Origin: Methylovirgula sp. HY1
Lineage (GTDB): Bacteria; Pseudomonadota; Alphaproteobacteria; Rhizobiales; Beijerinckiaceae
DNA: 64,000 bases
Assembly: GCF_019343105.1 (NCBI RefSeq)
Contig: NZ_CP073764.1
Location: 1,488,001-1,552,000 of the forward strand
Direction of reading: 5' to 3'
A program made the position numbers and the translations under genes. The notes beneath the pieces are model-generated. The model was not told the DNA's origin, made no database searches, and worked only from the letters and a program-made list of their open reading frames with translations. Numbering within the stretch: the first letter of the stretch is position 1; the number at the start of each line of letters is the position of its first letter. Shown here one piece after another: positions 28,276 through 36,827 of the stretch.

Positions 28276-28305
28276 GTCCTCCTAATTAAAGCGAGTTTGA
28301 AGGAC
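28276..28305 (-). promoter_or_regulatory. Probable RNA thermometer in hsp20 leader
   Basis: On the minus strand GTCCTTC (28305-28299) can pair with GGAGGAC (28282-28276), a 7-bp stem with one G-U pair and a 16-base loop. The stem covers the whole Shine-Dalgarno site 3 bases before the ATG. Rhizobial hsp20 genes often carry such ROSE or fourU-like leaders. This is inference from pairing only. Confidence 0.55.
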
Positions 28306-28536
28306 AAGGCACACCGCCGCGCCAAAGCGCTACGCCTTTGGCTCTGCAGCTGCGGCTTTGTCCGCTGGCGCGTCCGCTACGGCCCGCGCTGAATTTCATG
28401 TGGGGAGTGATTTTTTGCGTGCAAGAGTGGTTCAATGGGGAAATTCGCAAGAAAAATTCATCGGAATTTTTTCTCTTCCTGTCGCCCTCGAACGCAGCTT
28501 TTCTTTGTCGCGACGCAGCGGCAGTAGAGGCCAATC

Positions 28537-29628
28537 GTGACGGACATGCCGATGAAACTCTATGCCACGTTGAACAATCCACCGCCCCCCGGCGCGGTGG
28601 TTTCTGCGATCACCACAAAGGATGGGATCGCTCTGCGCGTCGCCCGCTGGACGGCGGGACCGACGAGCCGTGGCACGGTGGTCGTCCTTCCGGGCCGCGC
28701 CGAATTTATCGAGAAATATTTCGAGACGGTCGGCGAATTATTGGAACGCCGCTTCGACGTCGTTGTAATGGACTGGCGCGGCCAAGGCCTTTCGCAGCGC
28801 CAGCTCAGCAACCGCAGCAAGGGCCATATCGACGATTTCGACATTTACCAATTGGACCTTGCCGCACTCGCCGACAATGTGCTCGGCCCGTTTTGCAGCA
28901 AGCCGTGGTTTGCGCTCGGCCATTCCATGGCGGGCGCGATCCTCATCGCACAAGCGCACGCCGGCTGCTCACCTTTTGCGCGGATCGTCATGACCGCGCC
29001 GATGATCGCCGTCGCCGAACTCCGCTTGAAGAAGGCCGCGGAGCTTCTGGCCGAGGGGCTCGATATTCTCGGCTTCGGCGGCGCCTATATTCCTGGCGGC
29101 GGCAACATGCCGATCTATCTTCGGCCCTTTGCCGGCAATCCCCTCACCTCCAGCGAGGCGCGCTATCGCCGTACGGCGGCGATCATCCGCGCCGCGCCGG
29201 ACGTCGCCATCGGTCACCCGACGGTCGGCTGGACAAACGCCGCCTTCCATCTGATGCGCCAATTCGAAGATGCCGATTACCCCCGCCGGACGCTGACGCC
29301 GATCCTCGTCATCGCCGCCGGAGCGGACCGGATCGTCTCGACACCGGCGACTGAAAGCTTCGCGAGCCGGCTCAAAGTCGGGAAGATCATCACCCTTCCC
29401 TATGCGCGACATGAAATATTGATGGAGCACGATCAGTTTCGCGCCCAATTCTGGGCTGCCTTCGACGGCTTCATCCCTGGCTTAGACGACCGGCTCGCCC
29501 AATCCGTCACCGCCGCGATGAATGCGCCGCGACGCAAGACGCGCCGATTCTGGCCCTGGCAAAGCGCGGCGGCCCAAAATATTATCGCCCATGCTCGACG
29601 CAAATTTTCAATGAAGATCAAGCCCTGA
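28537..29628 (+). CDS. Alpha/beta hydrolase, lysophospholipase-like
   Basis: A 363-residue serine hydrolase. VVVLPGRAEFIEKYFET contains the oxyanion region typical of PldB-like proteins, VVVMDWRGQGLSQR follows, and the nucleophile elbow is GHSMAG. The acid and base fit VIAAGADRIVS and YARHEILME. The start is the GTG at 28537 after GAGG; ATG codons 9 and 15 bases later are alternatives. The roughly 35-residue basic tail is unusual. The exact substrate (monoacylglycerol or lysophospholipid) cannot be told from sequence. Confidence 0.85.
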   Translation: MTDMPMKLYATLNNPPPPGAVVSAITTKDGIALRVARWTAGPTSRGTVVVLPGRAEFIEKYFETVGELLERRFDVVVMDWRGQGLSQRQLSNRSKGHIDDFDIYQLDLAALADNVLGPFCSKPWFALGHSMAGAILIAQAHAGCSPFARIVMTAPMIAVAELRLKKAAELLAEGLDILGFGGAYIPGGGNMPIYLRPFAGNPLTSSEARYRRTAAIIRAAPDVAIGHPTVGWTNAAFHLMRQFEDADYPRRTLTPILVIAAGADRIVSTPATESFASRLKVGKIITLPYARHEILMEHDQFRAQFWAAFDGFIPGLDDRLAQSVTAAMNAPRRKTRRFWPWQSAAAQNIIAHARRKFSMKIKP

Positions 29629-29716
29629 ATCAACGCCTTTAAAAATCTTTTGAATTTGGTCTCCAATACCCGGTCGGCCTCACCGACGATGGAGAATTTC
29701 GCAGCTTTTTGACTTT

Positions 29717-29763
29717 GAGCATTTTTTCTCGATCGGATAATTCTATCCCGTCGGAAAACGCTC
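29717..29763. repeat. Dispersed palindromic repeat, copy 2
   Basis: GAGCATTTTTTCTCGATCGG and GTCGGAAAACGCTC form the same kind of imperfect dyad as at 27736-27785, here between the convergent hydrolase and hisN genes, where it may act as a weak bidirectional terminator. Confidence 0.5.
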
Positions 29764-29770
29764 CGGGCGC

Positions 29771-30568
29771 TCAGCCTGCGAGCAGCTCTAACACCTGCGC
29801 GTGAATTGCCCGGTCGCCGGAAGCAAGGACATTGCCGCCCGCCGCCGCGCTGCCGCCGGTCCAATTCGTCACGATGCCCCCGGCGCCTTCGATGATCGGG
29901 ATCAAAGGCGCGATGTCATAAGTCTGGACGCCCGATTCCATGACGCAATCGACATGGCCTGCGGCCAGCATTGCGAAGGCATAGCAATCATAGCCATAAC
30001 GCGACAGCCGCACCGCCGCCTCGACTCGTCGCAGGGCGGCGAGCGCCTCGGGCGCATAAAGCAACGGCGAGGTCGTCATCAATGTCGCCTCGCCAAGTCC
30101 TGGACAGCCACGGGTCTTGAGCTTCCGCTCGCTCGGCGCATGGTTGCAACCCGGTCCCCGCCAACGCGCGCTCTGGCAATCGCCGCTGAAATATTCGCGC
30201 GTGAATGGCTGAACCATCATGCCATAGGTCGGCACCCCATTGTGGAGCAAGCCGATCAAAGTTCCCCAGGTCGGCACGCCGGAGATGAAGCTTTTGGTGC
30301 CGTCGATCGGATCGAGCACCCAAACATATTCGGCGTCGGCGCGATCATTGCCGAATTCCTCGCCGATGATGCCATGATGCGCAAAGGTCCGCTTGATCAG
30401 CCCACGCATCGCGACTTCCGCCGCGCGGTCGGCTTCCGTCACCGGATCGAACATGCCGCCACGGCTCTTGTCTTCGGCGCCGAGCGCCGTCCGGAAAAAC
30501 GGCAAAATCGTGCGGCTGGCCGTATCTGCAAGCTCTTCGACGAAAGCACCAAAATCGACGGCTGTCAT
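29771..30568 (-). CDS. hisN: Histidinol-phosphatase, inositol monophosphatase family
   Basis: A 265-residue Mg-dependent phosphatase. Metal-site motifs: FDPVTEADRAAE, GIIGEEFG, VLDPIDGTKSFISGVPTWGT and, near the end, YDIAPLIPIIEGAGG. HisN-type members of the family hydrolyse histidinol phosphate; others act on inositol phosphate or 3'-phosphoadenosine 5'-phosphate. The FISGVPTWGTLIG stretch favours HisN, but no other his gene is near. Confidence 0.88.
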   Translation of the reverse strand: MTAVDFGAFVEELADTASRTILPFFRTALGAEDKSRGGMFDPVTEADRAAEVAMRGLIKRTFAHHGIIGEEFGNDRADAEYVWVLDPIDGTKSFISGVPTWGTLIGLLHNGVPTYGMMVQPFTREYFSGDCQSARWRGPGCNHAPSERKLKTRGCPGLGEATLMTTSPLLYAPEALAALRRVEAAVRLSRYGYDCYAFAMLAAGHVDCVMESGVQTYDIAPLIPIIEGAGGIVTNWTGGSAAAGGNVLASGDRAIHAQVLELLAG

Positions 30569-30984
30569 GAACCGGCCTTTTGTGAGGGAACGCGAGCATG
30601 ATCCCGAAATATCGCGGATATCTCAGCAAGGTCATGCGGCAAAACAGAGTAGCAGCGCCCGTGCGAGTCTCAAGAGATCCGTTCAGGATCCCGACGCCGC
30701 CGTCAAGTCGCTGAAGCAGCAGCGAGGATATCGCAAGACAGCCCCTGCCGCGCCCTCATCTGGTCCCGTCCGGTATCGATTCCCGAGATTTTTGGCCGGA
30801 AACAATCTCACCGAGATTTGAATGAATGAGACCCGTCAAAATGGCTCGGACCGATCTCGTTGTATACGTAACTATTCATTTAATTTCAGTTAGTTACACA
30901 CGAGTCTGCGGCCGGCAGACGCAGCCGAGGAAAAATGGGTCAGGAGGGCTTGCGCTTTGTGCGACGCACGTGCATATTATTGCG

Positions 30985-31076
30985 GTGCGGCAACATTGTT
31001 GTCGCCGATGCCCTCCTTGGGCGTTTCCTCCCTAGACTTGGGCCGCTTGTGGCAACGCAAGCGGCCTCTTTCATTT
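30985..31076 (+). ncRNA. MmgR/suhB-type small RNA
   Basis: A non-coding unit shows, in order, a CCCTCCTTGGGCGTTTCCTC segment (a GCCC-TCCTT-GGGC hairpin followed by a second CCTCCC), an ACTTGGG segment, and a strong terminator (GGCCGCTTG / CAAGCGGCC, then TCTTTCATTTT). Exposed CCTCC motifs that can pair with ribosome binding sites are typical of the suhB (MmgR) sRNA family, which in Sinorhizobium meliloti affects polyhydroxybutyrate granules. The 5' end is estimated. The rest of the interval 30569-30984 shows no gene, only a GTAACTA/TAGTTAC dyad at 30868-30897. Confidence 0.6.
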
Positions 31077-31161
31077 TGAGGCCAAAGCCCTTCCCGATCC
31101 GTTAGAGCATGTTCCGGGAAGCCAGCAAACGCCGCTCATGCGCGCGACGCAGCGGTCGACG

Positions 31162-32124
31162 TCATTCAGCAGCGGCACGCTCATTGCCGCGCCGAGCGGC
31201 AAGCAGACAAGCGAGCTGATCCGCGACATGGCAGAGATCGGCGCCAATTTTCGCGAAACGCGCTGCCTTGTCCATCGTCCTTTCGTCCATATAGAGACCG
31301 CGGTTCACCTCGATCTGAATCGCATGGAAATGATTGGCCGGATCGCCATAATGTTCGGTGATAAAGCCGCCGGCATAGGGCTTGTTACGCATCACCTTAT
31401 AGCCGAGCCGTGACATTTCATATTCGACCATATCGACGAGCGCCGTCTCACAGCTCGTGCCGTAACGGTCGCCGAGCACGAAATCCGCCTTGATCTTGCG
31501 ATCCGAGGCGTCCTTTTCCGGCAAAGGCATGCTCGAGACGGACGGCATCGAATGGCAATCGACCAGCACCGCCACGCCGAAGAGCTGCTGTGCTCGTTCG
31601 AGCAGGCTCCGCAACTGGCGGTGATAGGGCTTATAAAGCTTGTCGATCCGGGCCAGCGCATCCTCGACCTTCAACCGCTCGGCGTAGATTTCCTGGGAAT
31701 CGCCGACGATTCGCGCAATCGTGCCAAGACCGCCGGCGACCCGCACCGAGCGCGTATTGGCAAAGACCGGAAGCCGGCCGTCAAACATGCGCGGATCCAG
31801 CTCATAGGGCTCACGGTTCAAATCCAGATAGGCCCGCGGAAAGCGCGCCCGAATCAGCGGCGCGCCATGCGCCACGACGCCGGCGAATAATTCGTCGACA
31901 TAAGCATCCTCGGAACGCCGCAAAGTCATAGCGTCGAGCCGCGTCGTGGCCAGAAAACGACGCGGGTAGACGGCGCCTGAATGCGGCGAGGAAAAAACCA
32001 GCGGCGACGTTAGGCTCGACGGCTCGAGCACGTCATACGGCGGATCGAGCTCCGGTTCGTGCGGGGCTCCGTCGGCAAAAAACGTCTCTGTCTGGCTGCG
32101 GCTGCCGGGCGGCCCGGAAGACAT
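31162..32124 (-). CDS. N-formylglutamate amidohydrolase family protein
   Basis: A 320-residue zinc hydrolase. FSSPHSGAVYPRRFL, then a DLNREPYELDPRMF stretch, VLVDCHSMPS and a late NHFHAIQIEVNRGLYMDE are the family motifs (two of the zinc ligands are the His in SPHSG and in DCHSM). Homologues release glutamate from N-formylglutamate in histidine breakdown, but in Hyphomicrobiales this gene commonly sits beside cpdR, away from hut genes, so the substrate is uncertain. The start at 32124 follows AGGAG by 6 bases; the frame is open to 32211. Confidence 0.88.
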   Translation of the reverse strand: MSSGPPGSRSQTETFFADGAPHEPELDPPYDVLEPSSLTSPLVFSSPHSGAVYPRRFLATTRLDAMTLRRSEDAYVDELFAGVVAHGAPLIRARFPRAYLDLNREPYELDPRMFDGRLPVFANTRSVRVAGGLGTIARIVGDSQEIYAERLKVEDALARIDKLYKPYHRQLRSLLERAQQLFGVAVLVDCHSMPSVSSMPLPEKDASDRKIKADFVLGDRYGTSCETALVDMVEYEMSRLGYKVMRNKPYAGGFITEHYGDPANHFHAIQIEVNRGLYMDERTMDKAARFAKIGADLCHVADQLACLLAARRGNERAAAE

Positions 32125-32576
32125 ATGCTCTCCTATGATCAAACGGTCCCAAGATTCGCTCTCGGAGCCACACTCCCGGTCGACGAGACCAGACACCGAA
32201 GACAGGGGCAAACCTTAGGCCGAACCTACAGCCCGCGCTTCACGCGCATCGCGCGCCGGAAGCCGCCATCTGCAGGAGCAATTTTTGGGCAAAGCCGCCC
32301 GCGCCCTTGCGTCGGTGGCCCGCCATCCAGCTTGGCGAGGTATAATGTGGCAAGAGAAGCGGCCTATGTCCACCATGGCCTCCGCCCTGTGCCTGCCGCG
32401 CTGGGGCAAGGAGAAACCCGCTCAATTGGCATTCGCTGCGCAAAGATCTTAGACTTTCACTCGATTTTTACCGGACGTCGCTTTGATGGCGGTATCACTT
32501 GGCGCGGAATGGGGAAAAGCGGAACCGGTTTTCCGCCCCGCATCCCGCTCTTATTAAAAAAATCGATCACGTTCCT

Positions 32577-32608
32577 GACTTTGGATTGGATCGATCCAAT
32601 CCAAAGTC
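32577..32608. promoter_or_regulatory. Perfect 32-bp palindrome before cpdR
   Basis: GACTTTGGATTGGATC is followed directly by its exact reverse complement, giving an uninterrupted 32-bp dyad that ends 20 bases before the cpdR start. It could be an operator or a cruciform or hairpin in the leader. The longer interval 32125-32576 has no gene I can support; it includes a possible CGGAACCGG-type dyad near 32520. Confidence 0.6.
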
Positions 32609-32628
32609 CCCGTGATCCAGAGGCCAAA

Positions 32629-33012
32629 ATGACCGACATCTCCTTTCCGCCGAATCTCCGGATCCTCCTTGCCGAAGACGACAATGACATGCGTCGCTTT
32701 CTCGCCAAGGCATTGCAAAATGCCGGATTTTGCGTCATTTCCTTCGACAACGGGCTCTCCGCCTATAACCGGCTGAGGGAAGAACCGTTTCAGCTTCTGC
32801 TCACCGATATCGTCATGCCCGAAATGGACGGCATCGAACTCGCCCGCCGCGCCACCGAACTCGACCCCGACATCAAGGTCATGTTCATCACAGGCTTTGC
32901 CGCGGTGGCGCTCAACCCCGACAATAATGCGCCGCGGCAGGCCAAGATCCTGTCCAAGCCATTTCATCTCAAAGACCTCGTGAACGAGGTTCAGCGCCTG
33001 CTCGCGGCCTGA
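32629..33012 (+). CDS. cpdR: Response regulator CpdR
   Basis: A 127-residue single receiver domain. RILLAEDDNDMRRFLAKALQ carries the acidic pocket, LLLTDIVMPEMDGIELARRA the phospho-acceptor Asp, and KVMFITGFAAVALNPDN with ILSKPFHLKDLV the Thr/Lys pair. Unphosphorylated CpdR brings ClpXP to the pole for CtrA degradation in Caulobacter; it is fed by the CckA-ChpT phosphorelay. No output domain is present. The start at 32629 is inferred from family length (the open frame reaches back to 32059). Confidence 0.93.
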   Translation: MTDISFPPNLRILLAEDDNDMRRFLAKALQNAGFCVISFDNGLSAYNRLREEPFQLLLTDIVMPEMDGIELARRATELDPDIKVMFITGFAAVALNPDNNAPRQAKILSKPFHLKDLVNEVQRLLAA

Positions 33013-33287
33013 AGCGGCGCGCAGGCACAGACCCGATTTGCGCGGCGCCCCCGTCTCGATTTCACATTCCGAGGGTCGATGTCAGTCGACGGCCCATCGT
33101 TTCTCGCCATCCTGCCCGAGAAAATAATTGCAATGGGGTCGAACCGCCGCGCTGCGCTAAGTCTTTAATTTTGCCTAAGATCTCACGCGAAAAATCGGCA
33201 ATTTCTCGAGATCGTGCCGTCGATTGCCGCTTGCACAGCGGCAATCGAGCCGATATAGCCTGCCTTCCGGCCGCTTAAGCTGGTCTC

Positions 33288-33362
<75 letters not shown>

Positions 33363-33413
33363 TGCGGCCACCAAAACCGCATTTCGAGCCGCCGGCCCCG
33401 ACCAGGCGGCACC

Positions 33414-34052
33414 TCACCAGCGCAAGAATCGCGCGCCGGCGATCGCCCCCATCGTCACCACGATGATCGTCGCAAGCCCATACCAGGCCGCCACGAAGAG
33501 TGGCGAATCGTCTGGGCAATGCGTCGCATAAAGCGTCATGCCGATGGCTGCCGCGAGAAGCCCTGCGCCCGCCCCGGCGAGGCTCGGATGTGTCGGCGCG
33601 CCGCGCTTCAACACCATGAGCGCGGCGACCAGCGGGCCGAAAGCCATGATCGGAATAACCGTCAAGCAAATCCGGGCATTATGTCCGAACAGGCTGGCGT
33701 CCCAATGGCTAGGCTTGACCACCATGAGTTCGGTGACGACGGCTGCCGCGAGCACCAGCGCCATAGCGCCGAGGGTGATGACACAGGCGCGCAGATCCGC
33801 GCCCGGCCGCACGAGCCGCAATGCCGCCGGCCAGGCGCAAGCGATGAGCGCAGCGGAAAACACGATCTTGAACAGGATGCGCGGCTCGCCAATCACCGCC
33901 ATGAGATGCGGCCGCGGACCGAGAAAGACACCATAGAACAGCAGCGAGAGCGCAATTCCAGGCAGCAGGCCGAGCGCAAGCGCAAGCGTCAGCGGCGTCT
34001 TCGGGCCGGCTTGATCAGCGGCAAGGGCACGGATGAGATCCTCGGTTTTCAT
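33414..34052 (-). CDS. nrsF: NrsF-family anti-sigma factor (DUF1109)
   Basis: A 212-residue inner-membrane protein with about six hydrophobic segments (from about 25, 60, 88, 130, 165 and 190), starting MKTEDLIRALAADQAGP as in NrsF. These proteins hold an ECF sigma factor at the membrane until a stress such as chromate, cadmium or copper is sensed. Two cysteines (C77 and C181) are candidates for sensing residues. The gene follows the ECF sigma gene by 9 bases in one operon. Confidence 0.88.
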   Translation of the reverse strand: MKTEDLIRALAADQAGPKTPLTLALALGLLPGIALSLLFYGVFLGPRPHLMAVIGEPRILFKIVFSAALIACAWPAALRLVRPGADLRACVITLGAMALVLAAAVVTELMVVKPSHWDASLFGHNARICLTVIPIMAFGPLVAALMVLKRGAPTHPSLAGAGAGLLAAAIGMTLYATHCPDDSPLFVAAWYGLATIIVVTMGAIAGARFLRW

Positions 34053-34061
34053 AGCTTCGGT

Positions 34062-34604
34062 CTAATCATCCTGTTTCGAGAATTTCGCCGCCAGCGCGGC
34101 GAGGCCGCGGTGCAGCGCCACCCGCACGGCCCCCTGGCTCATCGTTAGATCCGCCGCCGTCTCCGCGATCGAGGCGCCGGTCACCGCGATCGATTTTACG
34201 ACTTTGCGCTGGACCGTCGACAGGCCGTCGAGATGGCGGTCGATATCGGCGCCGATGAGGCTCGGTTCATCCGACTCGGCAGCCAGCGTCTCGGCGAAAT
34301 CTTCGAGCGGCAAATGCACGCGACGCCCCCGCCGCCGTAAGAAGTCGATCACCTTGTGGCGCGCGATGGTGAAAACCCAGGGAGCGACGGGCGCACCGTC
34401 GATCCAAGTCTGGCGCTTCAGATGAACGGCGAGCAAAATCTCCTGCACGATATCCTCGGAATCGGCCTCCGGCGCGGCGGCGCGTGCCAGCGCACGCCGC
34501 ACGAAGCGGCGCAGCGCCGGCGTCAAAAGCACGAGAAAGCGCTGATAGGCCGGCGCATCGCCAGCATTGGCGGCCCGCAACAAAAGGCCCCATTCGCTTT
34601 CCAT
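34062..34604 (-). CDS. ECF sigma factor, SigF-like
   Basis: A 180-residue sigma-70 protein with region 2 (SEDIVQEILLAVHLKRQTW, then PWVFTIARHKVIDFLRRR) and region 4 (LSTVQRKVVKSIAVTGASIA, then MSQGAVRVALHRGLAALA). With NrsF behind it, this matches the Caulobacter SigF module that drives bufferin operons. I take the ATG at 34604; a TTG four codons upstream is possible. A GTAACA-N16-CGAAGA promoter at 34657-34630 implies autoregulation. Confidence 0.88.
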   Translation of the reverse strand: MESEWGLLLRAANAGDAPAYQRFLVLLTPALRRFVRRALARAAAPEADSEDIVQEILLAVHLKRQTWIDGAPVAPWVFTIARHKVIDFLRRRGRRVHLPLEDFAETLAAESDEPSLIGADIDRHLDGLSTVQRKVVKSIAVTGASIAETAADLTMSQGAVRVALHRGLAALAAKFSKQDD

Positions 34605-34629
34605 ATCCTCGCGCAAGGCTCCCTCGATC

Positions 34630-34657
34630 TCTTCGTTTCGTGATCGCCCGCTGTTAC
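34630..34657 (-). promoter_or_regulatory. SigF-type promoter of the sigma/nrsF operon
   Basis: On the minus strand GTAACA, 16 bases, CGAAGA. It is identical in spacing and nearly in sequence to the promoter on the other side of the gap (34715-34742). The -10 ends about 25 bases before the sigma start codon. Confidence 0.7.
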
Positions 34658-34714
34658 ATGCCTCTTCTCTAAATATTTGTCACGCTTTCGTGATGGTCAT
34701 TATTTCTGCGGCCC

Positions 34715-34742
34715 GTAACGTCTGCCGATGCCGGCGCGAAGA
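34715..34742 (+). promoter_or_regulatory. SigF-type promoter of the bufferin operon
   Basis: GTAACG, 16 bases, CGAAGA, facing bufA1, with a leader of about 80 bases. Paired with 34657-34630 it indicates that the encoded sigma factor controls both operons. Confidence 0.72.
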
Positions 34743-34829
34743 TGACAAGGCGCAACCAATTTGGTTCGCCCATGGAACCCATCGCGCGGTCGATGCCCAT
34801 GGTCCTCGGATTCGGATCAGGAACAACTC

Positions 34830-35120
34830 ATGACGACAAAGACCATGATCACTGCGGCAACCCTCGCGTCATCGCTTGCCACCGCTCTGACTCTTGTCGC
34901 GCTCCCGGCGCATGCGCAGGACAAAACCGCGGCAATGGAAAAATGCTACGGCGTCGCGCTCAAGGGCCACAATGATTGCGCCGCCGGCCCTGGTACCACT
35001 TGCGCCGGCACGTCACGCGTCGATTATCAGGGCAATGAGTGGAAATATGTTGCCAAGGGAACCTGCAAAACCATCAAGACGCCCAATGGTATGGGCTCGC
35101 TCAAGCCGCTGAAGATGTGA
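34830..35120 (+). CDS. bufA1: Bufferin precursor peptide BufA1 (DUF2282)
   Basis: A 96-residue exported peptide. Signal segment 1-29 ends in ALPAHAQ. The mature part has four cysteines in the family arrangement: [15 protein letters not shown] (C39, C50), TTCAGTS (C58) and KGTCKTI (C79). In bufferins the central cysteines are converted by the BufB/BufC enzyme pair to copper-binding thiooxazole-type heterocycles, giving periplasmic copper protection. First gene of bufA1-bufB-bufC-doxX. The start at 34830 follows AGGAAC. Confidence 0.88.
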   Translation: MTTKTMITAATLASSLATALTLVALPAHAQDKTAAMEKCYGVALKGHNDCAAGPGTTCAGTSRVDYQGNEWKYVAKGTCKTIKTPNGMGSLKPLKM

Positions 35121-35164
35121 TTGCTGCAAGCCTGACATGGCAATCCGACGCCGGAGCGCAGACC

Positions 35165-36043
35165 ATGGACGAACGATCCAAGTTTTCCGCCGCGATCGGC
35201 GTCGGTTTCAAGCCGCAACATTTCAATGCGATCCTTGCCGAACCTCAACGGCTCGATTTCTTCGAGATCCATGCCGAGAATTATATGGGTGCGGGCGGAC
35301 CGCCGCATGCGCAGCTCACAGCCTTGCGACGCGACCATGCGCTCTCGGTTCATGGCGTCGGCCTGTCGATCGGCGGGCAAGCGCCGCTCGACCGCGCTCA
35401 TCTCGCGCGCCTAAGATTGCTCTGCGACCGCTATCATCCGATGCTCGTGTCCGAGCATCTCGCCTGGTCGACACATGCGGGCGCGTTCTTCAACGACCTC
35501 CTGCCCTTGCCGCTGACCGAAGCAACGCTTGCCCGCGTCAGCGACCATGTCGATCTGATGCAAGAGGTGCTGCAGCGGCAAATCCTCATCGAAAATCCCG
35601 CGACCTATCTCGGCTTTGACGAGAGCGCGATCGCAGAGCCGGCGTTTCTCGCCGAACTCGCGCAGCGCAGCGGCTGCGGCCTGCTGCTCGACGTCAACAA
35701 CATCTATGTCAGCGCCACCAATAACGGCTTCGATCCAATGATCTATCTCGAAAGTTTCGCGGCGCATTGCGTCGGCGAGATTCATATCGCCGGCCATGAT
35801 CGCGTGACGACCGAAAGCGGCCAAGATTTGCTCATCGACAGCCATGGCAGCGCCATCGCCGATCCAGTCTTTGCGCTTTATGCGCAGACGCTCAGACGGA
35901 CCGGTCCGGTGCCGAGCCTTATCGAACGCGACAATGACGTGCCGGATTGGCCACTACTTTTGGCCGAGGCCGAGGCCGCCGATGCGCTGCTCCAAGCCGC
36001 CGCCGCAAAGCCGCTTTGCAGCGAAGCCATCCGCGCCGCGTGA
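35165..36043 (+). CDS. bufB: BufB, multinuclear iron oxygenase (DUF692)
   Basis: A 292-residue TIM-barrel MNIO enzyme that modifies bufferin cysteines. Motifs: [56 protein letters not shown] and IHIAGHD, which hold the His/Asp/Glu ligands of the iron cluster. The start at 35165 (MDERSKFSA) is chosen from family length; the open frame extends back into bufA1. It lies 44 bases after bufA1 and 10 bases before bufC. Confidence 0.92.
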   Translation: MDERSKFSAAIGVGFKPQHFNAILAEPQRLDFFEIHAENYMGAGGPPHAQLTALRRDHALSVHGVGLSIGGQAPLDRAHLARLRLLCDRYHPMLVSEHLAWSTHAGAFFNDLLPLPLTEATLARVSDHVDLMQEVLQRQILIENPATYLGFDESAIAEPAFLAELAQRSGCGLLLDVNNIYVSATNNGFDPMIYLESFAAHCVGEIHIAGHDRVTTESGQDLLIDSHGSAIADPVFALYAQTLRRTGPVPSLIERDNDVPDWPLLLAEAEAADALLQAAAAKPLCSEAIRAA

Positions 36044-36053
36044 GGAGTTCGCA

Positions 36054-36827
36054 ATGCATGCTTTTTCCGAAGACGGATTTGCCGCCGCCCTTCTCGACCC
36101 CGACCTGCCGGTCCCGACCTGCATCAAAGAGTCAGATGGCGCGACACGGAAAGATCGGTTTGCAGTTTACCGCAACAGTGTCGTGCAGGGCCTGGTCGAC
36201 GCGCTCGCAACCGGCTTTCCGGCTGCGCAGAAAAGCGTCGGCGAGAGTTTTTTCGCTGCCGCCGCACGGCTCTTCGTCGAGCGCAATCCGCCGCGCGTGC
36301 CCATCATGGCCTTCTATGGCGAGGCCTTTCCTGCATTTCTCGCAGATTTCGCGCCCTGCGCCGAACTGCCTTATCTTCCCGATCTGGCGCGGCTCGAAGC
36401 AGCCCGCACCCGAGCCTATCATGCTGCCGATGCGACGCCTCTACCGGCGGAAGCCTTCACGCGGCTCGCCTCAGAGCATCTCGCAGACTTGCGGCTGAGG
36501 CTGCATCCTTCGCTCTTCATTCTCTCGTCACCTTTCCCCGTCGCGACCATTTACGCGATGAATAGCGGCGAGCTGCCGTTGCAAGAAATCGAGGATTGGC
36601 AAGGTGAAGACGTTCTTGTCGCGCGGCCCGGCATGATCGTCGAAACGCGCCGATTGCCGCTCGGCAGTGCCGCCTTTCTCAGCCGACTGGCGGAAGATGC
36701 CACACTTGCGGAAGCTGCCGAAGGCGCATTGGCGATCGCGCCGCAATTCGATCTTGCCGGCGCACTTGCCGGAGCCATCGGCCTCGGCCTGATTACGCAA
36801 ATCTCGACACCATCGCCTCTTGAATGA
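36054..36827 (+). CDS. bufC: BufC, bufferin maturation partner (DUF2063)
   Basis: A 257-residue protein with the DUF2063 N-terminal domain (FAAALLDPDLPVPTCI, then RFAVYRNSVVQGLVDALATG and FPAAQKSVGESFF). Its C-terminal part resembles the peptide-recognition module that presents the precursor to BufB. AGGAG stands 7 bases before the ATG, which fixes the start. Its stop overlaps the next gene (ATGA). Confidence 0.9.
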   Translation: MHAFSEDGFAAALLDPDLPVPTCIKESDGATRKDRFAVYRNSVVQGLVDALATGFPAAQKSVGESFFAAAARLFVERNPPRVPIMAFYGEAFPAFLADFAPCAELPYLPDLARLEAARTRAYHAADATPLPAEAFTRLASEHLADLRLRLHPSLFILSSPFPVATIYAMNSGELPLQEIEDWQGEDVLVARPGMIVETRRLPLGSAAFLSRLAEDATLAEAAEGALAIAPQFDLAGALAGAIGLGLITQISTPSPLE

